Assembly: GCA_009617715.1 (NCBI GenBank)
Contig: VTFK01000267.1
Span: forward strand, 682,001 to 746,000
Direction of reading: 5' to 3'
Length of the DNA stretch: 64,000 bases
DNA from: Plectrocnemia conspersa
Taxonomy: Eukaryota > Arthropoda > Insecta > Trichoptera > Polycentropodidae
In this document: positions 52,404-64,000 of the stretch, piece after piece
How the letters are laid out: each line of letters begins with the position of its first letter
Position numbering within the stretch: the stretch's first letter is position 1
Program-made: the position numbers and the translations under genes
Notes under the pieces: generated by a model
What the model was told of the DNA's origin: nothing
What the model saw: the letters and a program-made list of their open reading frames with translations, nothing else
Databases searched by the model: none

Positions 52404-55400
52404 AAAATAATTTATTATTAATTATTTGAAATTTTCGTTTATTAGCTCACGGAATGTATTCATTATCAAATAAAGAATTAAATGTCAATTACTAACATAT
52501 ATAAATATATAGATAAGAATCACCAGCTTTATTTATCACACACGAGATCACAAAATTACAGAAAAATAATATACCATTAATCAGTTTTCAATATTTTTTA
52601 TAAAAAAAATAAACACATAGATTTAACGGCTCTGTTTTAGAATTTAACTTAACTATGTACACCTAATATAATAAACCAATAAAGTAAAATAAACAGTAAT
52701 TCAATAATGTCAATTATAAAGATAGCACACATTTGTATTTCATTTTTTTAGATTAATAACATAATCAAAATTAAATTTACGTTATAGCTTTTCTACATAT
52801 AATTATGTAAATCTGTCATGGGTGAATATTATTTCATAGCTTATATTCTACGAACGGAAATCGTTACATCTGTCGCGGAGGAATAAACAAAGAATATAAA
52901 TCGGAAAAAAATTACGCTTTGACAATCTCGAATTATTTATAGCTTTGTAACATTAAAACTTTCTTGAAATATAAAAATGATAACGAAATAACAATAGTAC
53001 CTTTGCCACAGAGTTTTCTCGTATTTTTTTTATAATAAAAATAAACGCTTCGAAGTAATAATTTTTAAATCCGTGACGACTTTTGCAATTACGCATTCTC
53101 GCAAAAGTAATTTCAACGTAGACGATACCTTTAGAATATAAACCTATGTATGTAAATGTAGTCGTATATATTTTTCTGAATTCTTTCCGAATCATTCAAA
53201 AAGGGAGGCTTTGTCTGACGGTATAAATTAAAGGAAAACAAGAAAATCGTTTTGTGTTTTATTATAATGCTCCTAGCGGACGTTTTCGTTTTCGGGTCAT
53301 TTATTTTCGGAAGATAAAAATTGATGAGATTATAAAAGCGGCAAGTTGAAAAAACGAGACATTGAATTCAATATTAAATGTTTTATCAACAACATCTGCC
53401 TGGAAATTTATTAGTGAAAAAAAAACTTATTTTATATAAAACGAAAAACAGCAGCACACGAAAGGTCTCCGCTAACATAAATACATACATAATTGAATGA
53501 ATAAAACAGAAAAGCCATTCGAACAGTCTGTGCTTAAAATTATGATGAAAGTTTTTCATACTTTTTCGGGTCACAAAATACATAAAAGCACTCTTGACCG
53601 TTCCAAAAAGAGCTGCAAATAATGGACCTTCCCAAAGAAGCAGAAAAGCCAACAAGTTATCTATCATCAAGTGTGGTTATCGAACGACAATAAATCATTT
53701 TCTGGCAGATGTATGTATAAAAACTTATTTATATAAAAGTTAAATGGGGAAAATATCTTGTGATATTTCTGATTTTGACAGATCTATTAGAAAGAGTTCG
53801 CTCTCTGAGGAATGTAATATTTTATCTGCAGGAGAAAAAGTTAATCATACAAGTTGTTTGAAAGGAACGTCTAGGTAATATGTAAAGTATACCCTGGTGT
53901 ATAGTGTACGTTTAATGTATAGTACATCAGTTGTCAACTGGCTTACTGTTTCTGCAATGTTGACCCAAAACAACTTGACAGGAAGGTGTTAGTCGAGGAG
54001 ATAAATGATACAGAATTATTAATGTATGTTTTAATAAGAAGTTATAACGGAGATTGAAAATTTGTCATTCAGGATTATTCACGTGTACGTCAAATCTCGA
54101 TACAAAAGCTACACTAAATATAATGTAATTATTATATAATTTAATTTGACTCGCCTAATTTTTTGATCTTTAAGCAATAGTAACTGTCGGATAATCACGG
54201 ATTTCGTATGATTTTATCTCTTTAACTTAAAAAAATAATCAGTACATTAATTATTTAAGACTATTAACATATTTAAAATATATTTTAATATTATTTAAAG
54301 CCAAGGTATGAGGCATATTTATTGTAATTCAAGGTTTATTCATTAAAATTTAATAATGTATATTAATAAAAAGAATCGTGAACAATCATTTAAAACTGTT
54401 GCTCAAATATATTACATTTAATAATTTTTGTGATAAAATATCAGTGATCAATCATATATTATATATTAAATTTATCTATTGTTGAGCATTGAGTTCAAAA
54501 ATATACTCTATTTTAATAAATAAATTATCAAAGAGTTGAAATATTTACATCAATTCGAAATAATATCAAGGCTATTGCTTTAATTTTCAAAATCCATATT
54601 TAAAAAAATAATGAAGTATTAAATGCTATACACTTTTTATACAAATAACAATATACAAATATACAAATCTGACGTGATACAAATTAAACATAACAATAGA
54701 ACGATAATAATTGTCTCTGGATATGAATTAATCCGTCGCGATCTCGATGCGTTGTTTGGTCTTAAAAATTAAAATTTAAAACAAAGTAAATAAACCGATA
54801 ACAAAATATATAAGGATTCAATTCTTAAAATTAGCTCACGGAATATTTAAAATACCATTTGAAAGTCCTACAATTAACACGTTGATTAAACACTTTTATA
54901 GAATTTGCATTCATTGCTTAGCAAACATCTTTAAAACATGCCTATATTTATTAGATAGGGTAACTTATTGATAAAAAACATATTTATTGGCTTTCACTAT
55001 CATTTTTTTTATTAATCTGTAGTTTCTTATCAAATTGAAAAATTGTTAGCTCTAATACATAAAAAATAAATTAATGAAACAGTCTATTCACTTAATATTG
55101 CCTTTCATTTAATAATCAAGTAAACTTATTTTATCATTCTGATATACGCATATCAATTTGTCAAATATAAAATTGGTACAATTTTGTTCAATTTATAAAA
55201 ATAAGATCAATCTCAGGGGTCAAAATCGTCGCTTTGGTCTTTTAACCATTAGAGGCTCGTCTTTGGCAAATAAATCAAAATTTGTCAAAGCGAAGATTTT
55301 CATTGTCCAAAATCGTTATAACGAGTATTTATTGGGTTTTATTATCATTGCACGAAGACGACAAGAGCTTTATTATGAGCAATTTATCTCGGTGTGTTTT

Positions 55401-58189
55401 ATGGAGAGTCTTTGAACGCTTCAAACGAATGTGGAAACGAATTTTTTATTCAAACAATTTTTATGGTACAATTTTGCAATTCAAATTTGAAACGAGCACA
55501 ATACTTTAATATGTACGTATAACATTTTTTTCTTTCAATTTTCCCATTCGCGAAATGTCTCAATTTCCAGGCGCCGCCTTCGATATAAAGATACGAGGTT
55601 TCAGAATAAATAATAAAAAATAAGAAATCTTATTAGCGATATTTAAATCCAATTGGTATTTTACATGAATATATAATATATTAATCGATTTTTACAGTTA
55701 ATAATAGTCTGCAGGATAACTAAATCGTGACTGTTCGTTGACAAAAACAAACATCACAATGCGACACGTTATTAAATTATGGATGAGTTTTTTTCGACCG
55801 AGGACAAAAACAAGGGATTTGATGGAAAACACATACAAATATTATATATGGTGAGTGCACAATCATACACGCACGTATATATGCGTGTATTCGTTTAGAA
55901 TTGAACCAATGACAATGTAGACTCCTGGGGTTCGAAAAATTGTTTCCGAAAACCGAATTAAAACCATAGACCGTTTTAACAGGTCAACAAAATTGCGAGG
56001 CGAAAAATAAAATCAGTAACTGTAAACTGCGAATTGGACCCACCGCAGTTTATGTGTGTAGACATACGGGAATTACATACATCGGACCATTGGGAATACA
56101 ATTCATTATTTTTGATCTGTATTTTACAGAGTTAATTTAATTCAACGTTTGTTGTGTATTGTAGTGTTTTTTTACAATGTTTTGTGTGCCGCAAAAAAAA
56201 GACAGAATTTTTTTTTAACATCTATGAAAATTAGTTAACATCAACTAATAGAAATCACTGTTAACATATACTTCTAGTTATTTTAAATTTACTTAAGAAA
56301 CTGCCTATTAAGCCTAATGTCTAAAGAGCAAGTTTATGATTGAAAATAAAAATAAAATAAAAAGACAAGCATTAGTGTTTATGATAAAAAATAAAAAGAC
56401 AAAATTAAATGCTTAGCAATATTTATAAATTTGAGTCTTTAAATTTAGCCAAACCATATAGTGCGTTGTTGTATAATATATATTAAAGAGATACTTAAAA
56501 ATCATTTCACACACACATTTTAAATAAATAACTATGTTGAAGTACCTTAAGGTGATATTATATTTTGGGACAGGTATTAGCTACATTTGCGGAAAAGTAA
56601 TAGAAAAATCTTTTGTCTTAGTAATTAGTTACAATTCTATCAACATTTTTTATCTATTTTTTTATAGAAAAAATTCACTAATTATTATATTTTGTATTTG
56701 CAACAGTTACACCTTGCTTAATATAAAATTTATTGCAGTGTGGTATCCTTGATAATATTTATTGTGCTTTATTGAATTAAGTTTGGTGTTTAATTAGTGA
56801 AGTAGTTGAAAGCGAATATTGAAATTAATTCATTTAATGTTCGAACGAATAGTCTGTTAATTTTAATGAGTCGTTTCACCCCTGCAAGTTTGTATTACAG
56901 TGCTACGGTTTTAAGCAAACATGTACGTATTTGTAGATTCAGGTTTGTTAATTGCCAACATGTACTCAGTTAAACGTATGCTACAGTGAATTAAGTCTGG
57001 TTTTCATCTAAATAAAAATAAGTAGCTCAATATAACTTCGTTTTCATAATGGTAATAGTTACATAAGCTACTAACAATAGCTATTACCCTTTGTTATTGA
57101 ACTAAGCATATGTAATAACTAGTAAAATTTATAGTTATGACACAACAAAGCTAATGTTCATTTAAATAAAATTATATTGACCACAATTATTAAATAATAT
57201 TATTATTATTGATATAAAGCATTCCATATTTCTATAAATAAATTTATTATAAAGCCTGTTTGCCAAGTACTACGAATAATAAAGCAACAGACAACGGTAA
57301 TATTTCTAAAACTCAAGAACACTTTCTCGGTATTTATTTTTGTCTGTAAGATTGAAAGCGCTCTCAGGTCATTATTTATTTAATTAATTAAATCTGTTTT
57401 ATATAACAAATATATAAAACATAATCACGTTTAAAACCTATACACTGTTGTATACATATATTCATATATCAAAAATTAGAATGTTATTTTGCTGCATACA
57501 TCAAAGCACGATATTGCATTTTTCAATTAAAATCATTTGATAATTTGTTAGTGTTTGATATATTGTGAAAATGCAGTTAAATCGCAAATATTTTTGTTGC
57601 AAAAAAAAAAAATATGATATTTTTTATACACAAACATATAAATGTGTATATTTAAAAAATTAATTGGGTAAATGGGTTTATTTAGAAATAAAGTCAAATC
57701 ACATAAAATTAAAAAATACGATGTACATATATAAAAGGTACAAGACACTAAAAATTTATCATATCATTAACCATTAGATAGTATTGGATTACCGAGAATC
57801 TCAAGATTGTCAGATTAATAAGATTCTATTGTTTTTTCTATCCTGCTATAAAGGAAATTCCAACATATTTTTTGTGAGTAAATATTATCTCCCTTCAGAT
57901 AATGTACTGGCTTACTGGAAATACCGAATCTCAGTGACACATTATTTTTTAGAAAGTGGGGAATTTTTTCGAGTAATTATTTTTTTTGAATTATTAACGA
58001 TACACATAAAAAAAACTTATGGATAAGAATTCGTTTAAAGTTATACTTTCGTGTGAAGTGCATCTGGTTTCGTGTGCTCGAGTGAATATTCAAAAAAAAA
58101 TATTACGAACTGTTTATAAAACATAGTTTTAGTTAGATACGATGTAGAATCTACGTGAAAAATAATTACAGTTTATGTTATTTAATATA

Positions 58190-59752
58190 GTGTTAAATAT
58201 ATATAGATATTCCAAGTGACAATGAAAAATATAATAATGATAGTGATTCAGACTCCTCTGTTCATGAAAGAAATCGTCCACATGCTATGATGCTCAAGGA
58301 GCAATGAGGAAGATGAACAAGAAAAAATACTTAGAAGACACTTTTACAAGACACAAAAAACTTTATTGAAGATGACTTGATTCCCGTTATTGCAGAATTA
58401 ACGAATAGACACCCATAATCAACACATCAACAGATACAAACTGCAACAAAATAAAAAAAAAATGGGTGGATGTAACGGTACCAGAATTAAAAAAATTGGT
58501 TTGAGTTGATATTGCTAATGGCCTGGTAAAAAAAGGCTCATTACACCTGTATTAGACAATAAATCCACTAATAGGAACCTTGATATTTACAAAAACCATG
58601 AGTAGAAATAGGTTTTATCAAATATTACGTTACCTGCGTTTTTCCAATAATGAAAATGTTCCTGATAATGTAGGATTACTGTTCAAAGTACAAAAAAAAA
58701 TAATTGATTATTTCTCCGAAAGATTAAAAAATGTACAAACCAAGCCAAAACACATCTCTGGATGAGGGTATGATCCCATGGTGTGGAAGATTAAATTTTC
58801 ACGTATACAACCCAAGTAAGCTCACAAAAGTATGGTATAGTGATAAGAATGGTATGTGAATTAGTGTCAGGATACATATAAAATTCTAATATATATATAG
58901 GGACCTAGAATTTCGTTACAAGATTCAATATCACATCTAACATCAGACAATAAATACAAATGGCATCATCTTTATATGGACGATTATTATAAGTGCTGAA
59001 ATAGCAAAAAAAAAATATATATGAAAAAAAATAGCATCTGTGGTACCATAAGGAAGAATCGGGTTTTACCAGAATATCTAAAAAATGCAAAATTACGAAT
59101 ATTTGAAACCAAATATAAACGATATGGGGTAATATTGTTGCAATTGTGAAAAACAGTAAAAAATCGAGACACTTTAAACTTTCATTATATAACTAGTTAT
59201 TGTGAAAAGTGATTTACACGTGAAAGACAATGTAAATTATGTGTGTATGTGCCTGGAAAATTTCATATTACGATGGAGTGAATAACAACGGTTAGTGAAT
59301 ATTTTATTGCAAATGAATTATACATCAGTAAACTCGTATTAGTAAAAATGTCACAATACAAAAAAAGTTTGCTTGAAAAAAGTTTTACAAATTTAAAAAA
59401 AAGTTTGAGAACCGCTGGTTAACTAAATTTAAATTATTTTTATTAAAATTTCTAGGTTATTCGTTTTTATAATTTTAAAATCAAGATAATCATTTTAAAA
59501 ATCTAATAATAAGGAAAAGTAATAATTATTTTTTATTTCCGGCGAACCACATGTTGAGAACCATCTAATAATAACTTAAATTGATGCATTGATACATTTA
59601 TAACATGTCTAGAAAAATTCAACGAAATATTCGGACCGTATCAAAAGATACATAAATTTAAATAAAAAAGGTAAAATTCGCGAAGTTTTGCGAAAAGGTG
59701 CCGGTATTTAGCGTAAGTCTGGTAGTGAAACTGCCGGTCGGTAAAGTGTTAA
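58190..59752 (+). pseudogene. Decayed piggyBac-like transposase with TTAA right end
   Basis: Relic of a piggyBac-superfamily (DDE_Tnp_1_7) transposase, which inserts precisely at TTAA. An acidic Ser/Asp-rich N-terminus (from about 58205) leads, through frameshifts, to VTVPELKKL, GLVKKG and an open piece (58580-58765) with FTKTMSRNRFYQILRYLRFSN, the family's hallmark. Then come DEGMIPWCGRL (first catalytic Asp, codon 58761-58763), YMDDYY (second catalytic Asp, codon 58979-58981), CGTIRKNR and LPEYLKNA. The third catalytic Asp region and the C-terminal cysteine finger are not recognisable. The right end is probably GCCGGTCGGTAAAGTG followed by TTAA (59749-59752), preceded by CCGGT/GCCGG repeats. 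The matching left end was not found. Many stops and indels make it inactive. Confidence 0.8.
59395..59567. mobile_element. hAT-like terminal motifs inside the piggyBac relic
   Basis: GTTTGAGAACCGCTG (near 59402-59416) and ATGTTGAGAACCAT (near 59551-59564, after CCGGCGAACCAC) resemble the inverted ends (CAGYGGTTCTCAAAC and CAGTGGTTCTCAAC) of widespread hAT elements. Both point the same way and no opposite end was found. They may be remnants of one or two hAT insertions that replaced the piggyBac C-terminus. Confidence 0.35.
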
Positions 59753-62700
59753 TAAAGTTTTTTGGCTTTATACATTATTGTTAAGCCTAATATTTCAAAC
59801 ATCTAATTGATCATAAGCAAACAATTATTTGAGTTAAGTTTTGGGCAAAATATCATAAATACTTATTGGACAAAAAAAATATAATTTATCACAAATTTAA
59901 ATGAAAAAAAATCATATTTATATCTAAATAAATAATTTAATAATAGTTTCAAGTAATTTTTATGAGTTATTAGGCGCAAAACATAACATTTTAGCCTTTA
60001 TATAAGTTTAAGTGCTCGGAACACATAAAATAGGGTAATAATTTGTGGACATAAACAATCTTATTTAATTCAAAACGATATGTTTCTATTGTTTATGGTA
60101 GATTATTGGCTGAAAACAGCCGAAATGTCCTTTCAACTGAAATTTAAAAAGAGTTTTTTACAAATCAATAGCTTGTTTTAGATTTAAAAATCTACAAGTT
60201 TTAGTCTTAAAACACATTTCTTAAAAATTAAGCTATCCCTAAAAATTGGGGTGTCTAAGTACACATATAGTATTTTTTTTATAATAACTATTTAAAATTT
60301 ATATACCATAATTAGACACAAAACAAATAAGTACATATTACCATTTTACTGATTAACATTTTTTCTATAGTAAAAAAAGCATTAAGCTTAATAGGTTATT
60401 AAACACTGGTATTTGTTTAATCAATTGCAAAACGGTTAAATTATTAATAACTCCAAGCTAAACGAATATTTATAAATGCTTCAATATGGTTTTATTGACT
60501 GAAAAATAATTAAAATACAAGCTCGAGGAGTAAATGTACTGAAATAAACGAACGTTACGATCAAAATGAACATAAAATGTGAATATTCAAGCAATGAAAC
60601 ATCGAAATATTTATCATTTAACTGAGATTTGTATATTGCGTGCTTGATAATACGTATACTAACTGCTATAATATAGAATACTGACATTTAGATTCACTTA
60701 GTGATAGTGACACAGCTTATTTATAAATCATTTAACAAATAATATGTACAAACATTTTTTAAAATCTATCTATCAAATTTTAAAGTTCATCAATAAACAA
60801 ATATTTAATCAATCTATAATATTTATATAAAGTATATATACACCTATAACTATATTATAATATAATTTTTTTTTTAAATTCAAAGCTTCAAATTAATGTA
60901 TTTTATACGGTATACCAAACTAAACAATAAAAAATGCCACTTTTGTTAAAGCATAATTATTATAAAACGATAATATGTAACTATGAATCAAAAACAAGTT
61001 TATTATCTATGTCTATTCTCAAATAAAATAAATATTAGAACCAATTAAAAATATTTTTTAATAATAAATTATCTCATCACTTTCGTTATTACTTTTCAAG
61101 CAATCGATATTCATTGTATGATACATATTTTTAGGCAAATGCAATTACAATTGTGTTGGCAAGTAATCAACTAATATACAAACATACATACATGCAAGTA
61201 AAAGTCTACAAGTTAATAGTTATTATTTTTTTTCTTTTCTTTTTAATCAAAAAAAGTTATTTTATAAGAAATATATGAACTTTTACATAATAATAACTTG
61301 ATTATTAGAAATTCAAAAGAAATGTTACCTAATAATAATTCGATTATGCTGTTCCTTACTAATCAAATTCTGATTTTATTTAATTAAATCTAAAATATAT
61401 TTATTTAATACAATTTATTTATTGTATGTATGTAGTCGTATTAAATTTATAACACAATTTTCGTAGTTCGTGTAGTATAAAACACTATCCATTTATCATA
61501 GATATGTGGCGCGTATCTGGGAGCATTTATCTAAGAAAAATTGAAGATTTCTCAGTGTATTTCTTGAAAAATTGCCACCAATTTAGCGAAGCAAATCTAC
61601 GACATGGTAGCTCCTCGCCCTCTCGTTTTAGCACTATGCTTTGATGTACTATCCGCAGGACAGCGGTATAGAATAGTACACCCCAACGGTTAGCCCATTT
61701 GTAACGTCTACTAACTTAAGATTTAAAAATACAACCTCCCGCTTCGTCGTACATAAACCTTGATGTATGTAGATCGTTTCGATACAATAATACAATAGTT
61801 TGAATGTTTTTTTCATGTATGATTCAAGGTCAATTTTTTGTATTATATTTGTTGTCAATTTATCGAGTGATATGTACATCAAACACTATACATAAAAATG
61901 TCAAAAATGGCTGTCATGTTACATAGATAATTTTTTTATTATGTATGTAAAAAATGTTTCAAATTGATTTGGCATTTAGAATTAAGCTATATATGACACA
62001 TTCAACACAAAAAATAGCTTAAATTCAATAAGTCGATAAACATAGACATAATAGGTGTCGCAAACGGCAACAATACTGACTTCACTGATATAGGCCGAGT
62101 GGCACATACCCCTTAGCCGGAAATATATTATTTTATTTTATTTATTTAAAGAAAATTTCAAGTCGATTAAAAAAATACAATATTTTCAACTTAGTAATAA
62201 ATATATATTTATTTAAGTGGCAAAATATATGCATTTTACTACATCCTTATGTAAAATACAGACACGCTATGTAATACAACGTACTACTATATATTTTCAA
62301 GAATTTTTGTAATAAATTTTATATTCAATATTAACCAGTTAATTTGTAAAAATATGAAGAAATAAGGCGTATCATAATAAATCAACCAAAATTATTAAAA
62401 TAAAGGATTAATGGCATTAGATCCGGATTATAATCAATTAAATATGTTAATTGCAATAATATTTCAACGAAATACATATTTTTAAGTCCATGACTAATTT
62501 GGATCGGACAATGTGTTGAATACACACTTCATTTAAGTTCGTTTAAAAGTTCTCTAATTTCGGACTTGAACCGGAAACAACGAAACGTGGTCAACTGGAA
62601 CAGCAAACTTTCAAATGAATAAGCACACAATTTGAACACAAAATATATGTGATTCAAAGCAAAAAATATATATTTTATCGATTAAATTTAAATATTTTAC

Positions 62701-63000
62701 AATACAGCTTTTCCATGTCAAACTTAAACGACAGCAGTACAATGCAAAATATGTATTTGAAATCAGCCCCGTGTCAAGTTATAATAATATAAAAATAGTG
62801 TAAGTCTGGCCTTTTTTAAACTGTAATCTGCGAGACCCTTTTAACGTGAAATTGTTTTTATAACTAACTTATGATAACGTAAGCTTTTTGGTGAGCAATA
62901 CATTTAATACTAGTAGTTTTATTTAAAATATGATATTAAAAAAAGCTGAAATGATTTTTAGCCAAAAATTCCTTCAAATAAAACCTTAAAAAAAAACAAT
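59753..63000. other. AT-rich non-coding stretch
   Basis: AT-rich, without recognisable genes. A small more complex segment at 61490-61760 includes the hairpin-prone CCGCAGGACAGCGG. The 77-codon minus-strand frame there (61649-61882) matches nothing recognised. 62030-62120 is another short GC-richer piece. Confidence 0.4.
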
Positions 63001-63132
63001 ATGTAATTTTAGTGAAATCATATTGAAGTACATTTTCACTAGTAGATATATATTTTAATAGTTAAAAAATAATTTATTTGGAATGCGCAAGTAAAATAAT
63101 ATGTTTTCAACTTTTCCATTTGTAGTAATATA
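63001..63132 (+). repeat. Unclassified repeat, copy 2
   Basis: Partner of 50187-50320, 12.8 kb away. Its end (TGTAGTAATA) runs into TACAGTAACGGTCAATGAAAG, which resembles Tc1-type termini (TA followed by CAGTNNCGGTCAA), so an insertion may start here. The reverse end was not found. Confidence 0.5.
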
Positions 63133-63369
63133 CAGTAACGGTCAATGAAAGATGTCTACCTTGAAAAATATATATTTCTTTGTATTACTAATTATAATAG
63201 TAATACAATTTTGTGATACTTGCGAAAGCTATAAGCAGTAAGCAAATTACTGAAGTTTTACGAAATCAGTGATATTTGTGAAAATTTAGTAGTGCAATGA
63301 AAAATTTTTTTACCGTAAAACTAGTTAAGAAATACAAAAACTAAAACTTTATATATGTAAAACTCAAAC

Positions 63370-64000
63370 CGTACTGTGGTATTGTCGCTCAGGCGAGACC
63401 GTCCTTCTTCGCGCGTAATCTGTCGGCCCTAAGCCCCCCGTTGTTGTCCCGCTCCGTTGGCCCAAAACGCACTCTTGTCAGGCCTGTCCTCACATGCCCT
63501 CCTGATCTAAAGACCATATAGGACGTAGTCATTAAGCCTCTCTGGTCGTCTAGTGGCTCAGGAGGCCGATCGTCTTCTTTCGATTCTTTCGCTGCGCGTC
63601 GTTCATCAAGCCTGGAGCCAAGCTGCAGCTCCGCAGAGGGTTCGTCGCCTGACTGCAATTCGGGTCGAGTTGCTGACTCTGATCACCTCTGCTCGATCCA
63701 GGAAGCGCCCTCAGGTCTAGAACGTGCCTGTTCATCCTGTCCACTGCAACCGTGTTTGGCGAGATGATCGCTGTGACTCGCCTCGTGCGCCATTCGCTCG
63801 AACAGCTGACTGGACTCGGCTTCACTAATATCCGGTCTCCCGGATGGAATCTCGACGCTCGGCCCGCTTCCTCTCTGTGTGCTGGACTCTTTAGGGGATG
63901 CCGCCGCCGCCGCCGGAGACCCCGTCTCTGCGTTTGTACCAGAACACGGCCATCAGTGGGGAGATCTCCGGCACTTCGTCGTCGTAAGTTCTTCGAGCGC
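63370..64000 (-). pseudogene. LTR-retrotransposon pol 3' end (integrase C-terminal region), partial
   Basis: Composition jumps to GC-rich at about 63370 and stays so to the window edge. On the minus strand a frame is open from 64000 to 63550. It contains a basic Arg-rich stretch (CGG repeats at 63902-63917), then FHPGDRILVKP, CSSEWRTRRVTAIISP and VDRMNRHVLDLR. This matches the C-terminal domain of Ty3/gypsy-type integrases (GDxVxVK ... W..G.VT.. ... VEVDGxxRHVLDIR). In another frame RRPERLNDYVLY (about 63510-63550) fits the usual pol terminus (RRPPxWLxDYV), so a frameshift lies between. The upstream integrase core, RNase H and RT would lie beyond 64000. No LTR was identified. A host gene is the alternative. 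Confidence 0.5.

Larger units (their letters stand above)
50466..58190. other. AT-rich non-coding stretch with islands
   Basis: No gene is supported. Islands of higher complexity lie at about 51570-51930, 53200-53680, 55180-55600 and 55720-56120. Small hairpins are present: 52368-52403 (annotated) and 55865-55890 (9-bp arms ATACACGCA/TGCGTGTAT). Frames of 60-94 codons in this range show no recognised domain. Confidence 0.4.

Noticed and set aside
55845..55865. ATGGTGAGTG as a possible exon-intron donor
   Set aside because: No open frame or matching acceptor and exon could be found around it.
57784..58026. 80-codon plus-strand frame with SDNVLAYWK, faintly like the hAT dimerisation region
   Set aside because: The resemblance is only about eight residues, and the following residues do not fit the domain.

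Overview
The window is very AT-rich, repeat-laden eukaryotic DNA. It is almost certainly from an insect or another arthropod: the recognisable coding remains are a Jockey-clade non-LTR retrotransposon, mariner, hAT and piggyBac transposase relics, and the end of an LTR-retrotransposon pol gene. I see no rRNA, tRNA, CRISPR or bacterial-type operon. No host protein-coding gene can be supported. The remaining open frames are short and sit in low-complexity sequence, including the (TA)n runs that translate as Ile-Tyr repeats. The window therefore looks like a gene desert or a very long intron.

Layout. 1-0.5 kb: mariner transposase tail. 2.36-2.96 kb: reverse-transcriptase tail of a decayed LINE (minus strand). 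4-12 kb: AT-rich DNA with several more complex, possibly conserved islands. 12.24-13.06 kb: mariner relic, followed at 13.15 kb by a hAT-like terminus. 16.3-16.6 kb: C-terminal end of a hAT transposase plus its terminal motif (minus). 18.0-24.3 kb: two inverted copies of a repeat carrying a TTAA-bounded palindrome. Between them lies a structurally complete Jockey-clade LINE (18761-23095, minus) with a 10-bp target-site duplication, an intact Gag frame and a broken EN-RT frame. A third palindrome copy is at 28.8 kb. 35.69-35.96 kb: a 269-bp (TA)n microsatellite. 39.2-39.9 kb: degenerate tandem repeats interrupted by a 317-bp element with 34-bp perfect terminal inverted repeats. 42-43.3 kb: diverged 0.2-kb direct repeats. 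50.2 and 63.0 kb: copies of another small repeat. 58.2-59.75 kb: decayed piggyBac-like transposase ending at a TTAA. 63.37-64 kb: abruptly GC-richer DNA holding the 3' end of a retroelement pol gene (minus) that runs off the window.

Between the transposons are islands of 150-600 bp with higher GC and low repetitiveness. Some hold recognisable motifs: an RFX X-box-like site at 24571, and TAATCC, TTAATTAA and forkhead-like sites at 48.39-48.67 kb. They could be cis-regulatory elements of a distant gene, but that is inference. The best candidates for something undescribed are the three-copy TTAA/palindrome family, the 317-bp inverted-repeat element inside a small satellite, and several unclassified two- or three-copy repeats. 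I found no convincing novel multi-gene system.
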